A DNA stretch of 14,680 nucleotides from JAVKBW01 sp964352715 (GTDB lineage Bacteria > Pseudomonadota > Alphaproteobacteria > UBA8366 > Aestuariispiraceae). Each line of letters opens with the position of its first letter. The first letter of the stretch is position 1. The stretch covers positions 1 through 14,680 of the forward strand of contig CAYGSU010000085.1 of the NCBI GenBank assembly GCA_964352715.1, given 5' to 3'. The notes under the pieces were generated by a model. It was not told the DNA's origin and did no database searches. It saw only the letters and a program-made list of their open reading frames with translations. Both the position numbers and the translations under genes were made by a program. This document shows positions 12,488 to 14,680 of this stretch, piece by piece.

Positions 12488-14657
12488 CGGCGTCCTCCCC
12501 CGACTGGATGCGCCACAGGCGGGCATAGCGGCCGTTCGATTTGATCAGCGAGTCATGCGTGCCGTCCTCGACCAGTTCGCCTTTTTCAATGGTCACGATC
12601 CGGTCAGCCGATCGCACGGTCGACAGCCGGTGGGCGATGATCAGCACTGTCCGGCCCTTGCAGATGTGCCGCATATTCGCCTGAATGATGCTTTCGGATT
12701 CATAATCCAGCGCACTGGTCGCCTCGTCGAAAATCAGAATGCGCGGGTCGCCGATCAACGCTCGTGCGATGGCGATCCGCTGACGCTGGCCGCCCGACAG
12801 GTTGCTGCCCCGTTCGCCAACCATGGTGTCGTACCCTTCCGCCAGTTCGGCGATGAATTCGTGCGCGCCGGCCATTTTCGAAGCCTCGACCACTTTCTCC
12901 ATCGGCAGGCCAGGATCGGACAGGGCGATGTTTTCACGCACCGACCGGTTGAACAGCAGGTTTTCCTGCAGCACCACGCCGACCTGACGGCGCAGCCAGG
13001 CCGTATCGACCACGGCGAGGTCGACATTGTCGACCAGTACCCGGCCGGATTCCGGCACATACATGCGCTGCACCAGTTTTGTGAGGGTCGACTTGCCTGA
13101 CCCGGACGGACCGACGATGCCGACAACCTGCCCGGCAGGTACATCAAGCGAGATGCGCCGCAGCACTTCCGGCAGGTCGGGCCGATACCGGAAGGTCACG
13201 CCTTCAAACCTGATATGGCCATCGATGCGTTTCAGCGCGGCGCGGTTCGGGTTGTATTGCGGTTCGGTCGGGGTGTTCAGAATGTCGCCGAGACGATCAA
13301 CCGAAATCCGCGCCTGCTGGAAGTCGTTCCAGAGCTGGGCCAGCCGCAGGATCGGCCCGGTCACGCGGCCGGACAGCATGTTGAACGCCACAAGCTGGCC
13401 AACGCTCAGGTCGCCCGCGATCACCGCGATGGCCCCGAAATAGAGGGTCAGCGCCATGGTCACCTTGCTGATCAGCTGCGTCGACTGGCCTGCGACATTA
13501 CCTAGCTGCGATGTCTTGAACGACGACTGCACATAGCCCGCAAGCTGTTCTTCCCAGCGGCGCTGAGATTGCGGTTCAACCGACAGGGCCTTCAGGGTTT
13601 CGACCCCGGTAACGCTTTCGACCAGAAAGGCCTGATTCTGGGCACCGCGCTGGAATTTTTCCTCAAGCCGGGCGCGCAGCACCGGCGTGACGAAGAAGGC
13701 AAGCGCGACATAGAACGGAATAGAGCCCAGCACGATGAGTGTCAGAAAAGGGCTGAAATGCCACATCACCGCAAAAAAGACGACGGTGAAGAACAGGTCC
13801 ATCAGCAGGGTCAGGCCGGACCCGGTGATGAAGTTGCGGATGTTTTCCAGCTCGCGCACCCGGGCGACCGATTGGCCGACCTGACGGGATTCGAAATAGC
13901 TGAGCGGCAACCCCAGAAGGTGACGGTACAGTTGCGCGCCGAGTTCCACATCAATCCGGTTGGTGGTGTGGGAAAACACATAGGTGCGCAGCATGCCCAT
14001 CAACACTTCGAAGATCGACACCACGACAAGCCCGAAAATCAGCACGTCCAGCGTCGTCAGCCCGCGATGCACCAGCACCTTGTCGATAATGACCTGAAAG
14101 AACAGCGGCGAGGCCAGACCGAAAAGTTGCAGGAAAAACGAGGCGATCAGCACTTCCGCAAACAGGCGCTTGTATTTCAGAATCGCCGGCACGAACCATG
14201 AAATATCGAATTTCGACCCCTTGCCGAGGATGCGCGCCCGGCGCGTGATCAGGATCAGCCGACCGGTCCAGCGTTGCTCGAAATCGGCCTGTGTTGCCGC
14301 CCCGGTCTTCCCCGACCGGGCATCCTGTACCAGAATCTTGTCATCCTTCAGACCGCCAACAAGGATGAACGATCCATCCTTCAACTCGGCGATCGCTGGC
14401 ATCGGCGTGCCGTCCAGCTTCTTCCAGGTGCTTTTGACGATCCGCGCTTTCAGGTCCAGGCGCTTTGCCGCCAGCACCAGTGTTTCGGCCGACATTGTCT
14501 TGCCCTGTTCGCCGTATTGATGGCGAAGCTGGGCCGCGTCGCCCGGCATTTCCAGCAACCGCATCAGGGTGACAAGGCACAGCGCGCCTGTATCCTCTGC
14601 CGTGGCCTTGGCCGAAGGTTCGGTCGGCGAAGCGTTTTCAGGACCAGGTGAAACCAT
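12474..14657 (-). CDS. Type I secretion ABC permease/ATPase with degenerate C39-like domain (HlyB-like)
   Basis: A 727-residue inner-membrane exporter. Residues about 20-140 form a C39-like domain that lacks the protease triad: the catalytic Cys position is not conserved (T-G-A-L-C-L-V; the one Cys, Cys27, aligns with the later position) and the active His is replaced by Ser96. This matches the HlyB-type chaperone-like domain that recognises RTX-type substrates without cleaving them. Six membrane helices span about 155-440. The ATPase has Walker A G-P-S-G-S-G-K-S-T (516-524), Q-loop Gln564, signature L-S-G-G-Q (620-624), Walker B with Asp644-Glu645 and H-loop His676. The start ATG 14657 has only a weak AAGTAAAGA-like site. 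Only 23 nt of upstream sequence are present, so the promoter and any preceding substrate gene lie outside. It exports an unfolded protein with an uncleaved C-terminal signal. Confidence 0.95.
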   Translation of the reverse strand: MVSPGPENASPTEPSAKATAEDTGALCLVTLMRLLEMPGDAAQLRHQYGEQGKTMSAETLVLAAKRLDLKARIVKSTWKKLDGTPMPAIAELKDGSFILVGGLKDDKILVQDARSGKTGAATQADFEQRWTGRLILITRRARILGKGSKFDISWFVPAILKYKRLFAEVLIASFFLQLFGLASPLFFQVIIDKVLVHRGLTTLDVLIFGLVVVSIFEVLMGMLRTYVFSHTTNRIDVELGAQLYRHLLGLPLSYFESRQVGQSVARVRELENIRNFITGSGLTLLMDLFFTVVFFAVMWHFSPFLTLIVLGSIPFYVALAFFVTPVLRARLEEKFQRGAQNQAFLVESVTGVETLKALSVEPQSQRRWEEQLAGYVQSSFKTSQLGNVAGQSTQLISKVTMALTLYFGAIAVIAGDLSVGQLVAFNMLSGRVTGPILRLAQLWNDFQQARISVDRLGDILNTPTEPQYNPNRAALKRIDGHIRFEGVTFRYRPDLPEVLRRISLDVPAGQVVGIVGPSGSGKSTLTKLVQRMYVPESGRVLVDNVDLAVVDTAWLRRQVGVVLQENLLFNRSVRENIALSDPGLPMEKVVEASKMAGAHEFIAELAEGYDTMVGERGSNLSGGQRQRIAIARALIGDPRILIFDEATSALDYESESIIQANMRHICKGRTVLIIAHRLSTVRSADRIVTIEKGELVEDGTHDSLIKSNGRYARLWRIQSGEDADAAE

Positions 14658-14680
14658 TGTCTTTACTTGCTTTTGTATGC

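Noticed and set aside
12474..14657. Bacteriocin-type (peptide-cleaving) C39 ABC exporter
   Set aside because: The Cys/His protease residues are not conserved (Ser96 at the His position), which fits a non-cleaving HlyB-like domain.
1..14680. CRISPR arrays, tRNA/rRNA genes, insertion sequences or prophage genes
   Set aside because: I saw no regular direct repeats with spacers, no cloverleaf or rRNA-like stretch and no transposase, integrase or phage protein.

Overview
The window is GC-rich, tightly packed DNA that reads like an alphaproteobacterial chromosome. The pointers are the Anbu / ATP-grasp / alpha-E / transglutaminase set, a VPLPA-CTERM surface protein, alphaproteobacterial-style protein sequences and Shine-Dalgarno-led starts. 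The genus cannot be named from this alone. Two runs of exactly 100 N (5270-5369 and 8940-9039) are scaffold gaps of placeholder size, so this is probably a draft genome or MAG.

Layout. (1) 1-6070, all minus strand: an amidohydrolase, then a circularly permuted ATP-grasp amidoligase-like protein, an alpha-E (DUF403) protein, a transglutaminase-like protease-fold protein, an Anbu-type proteasome-like peptidase and a DUF427 protein that runs off the left edge. (2) 6366-7100, plus strand: a secreted VPLPA-CTERM protein ending in a strong intrinsic terminator. (3) 7140-8289: a MerR-family regulator divergent from a thiopurine S-methyltransferase gene (tpm). They are separated by a textbook MerR-type promoter with a 19-bp spacer and a perfect dyad. 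(4) 8385-9059: a SAM-dependent methyltransferase broken by a gap. (5) 9101-10261: a short cation-efflux (CDF-like) protein divergent from a second, metal-sensor type MerR regulator. (6) 10318-10962: a METTL27-like methyltransferase. (7) 11093-14657, minus strand: a type I secretion adaptor (HlyD-like) and its ABC permease/ATPase with a catalytically dead C39-like domain. Neither an RTX substrate nor a TolC gene is in view.

How they may work together. The most interesting block is region 1. The ATP-grasp and alpha-E proteins are predicted to build a peptide or isopeptide-type product. The transglutaminase-fold protein and the Anbu peptidase would cleave or process it. DUF427, whose start codon overlaps the Anbu stop codon, may be an additional member. 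The neighbourhood is known from comparative genomics, but to my knowledge its substrate is not. The middle of the window (7.1-11 kb) looks like a metal/metalloid or xenobiotic response patch: two MerR regulators, one efflux protein and three unrelated-looking methyltransferases. The right end is a type I secretion operon whose cargo must lie elsewhere.
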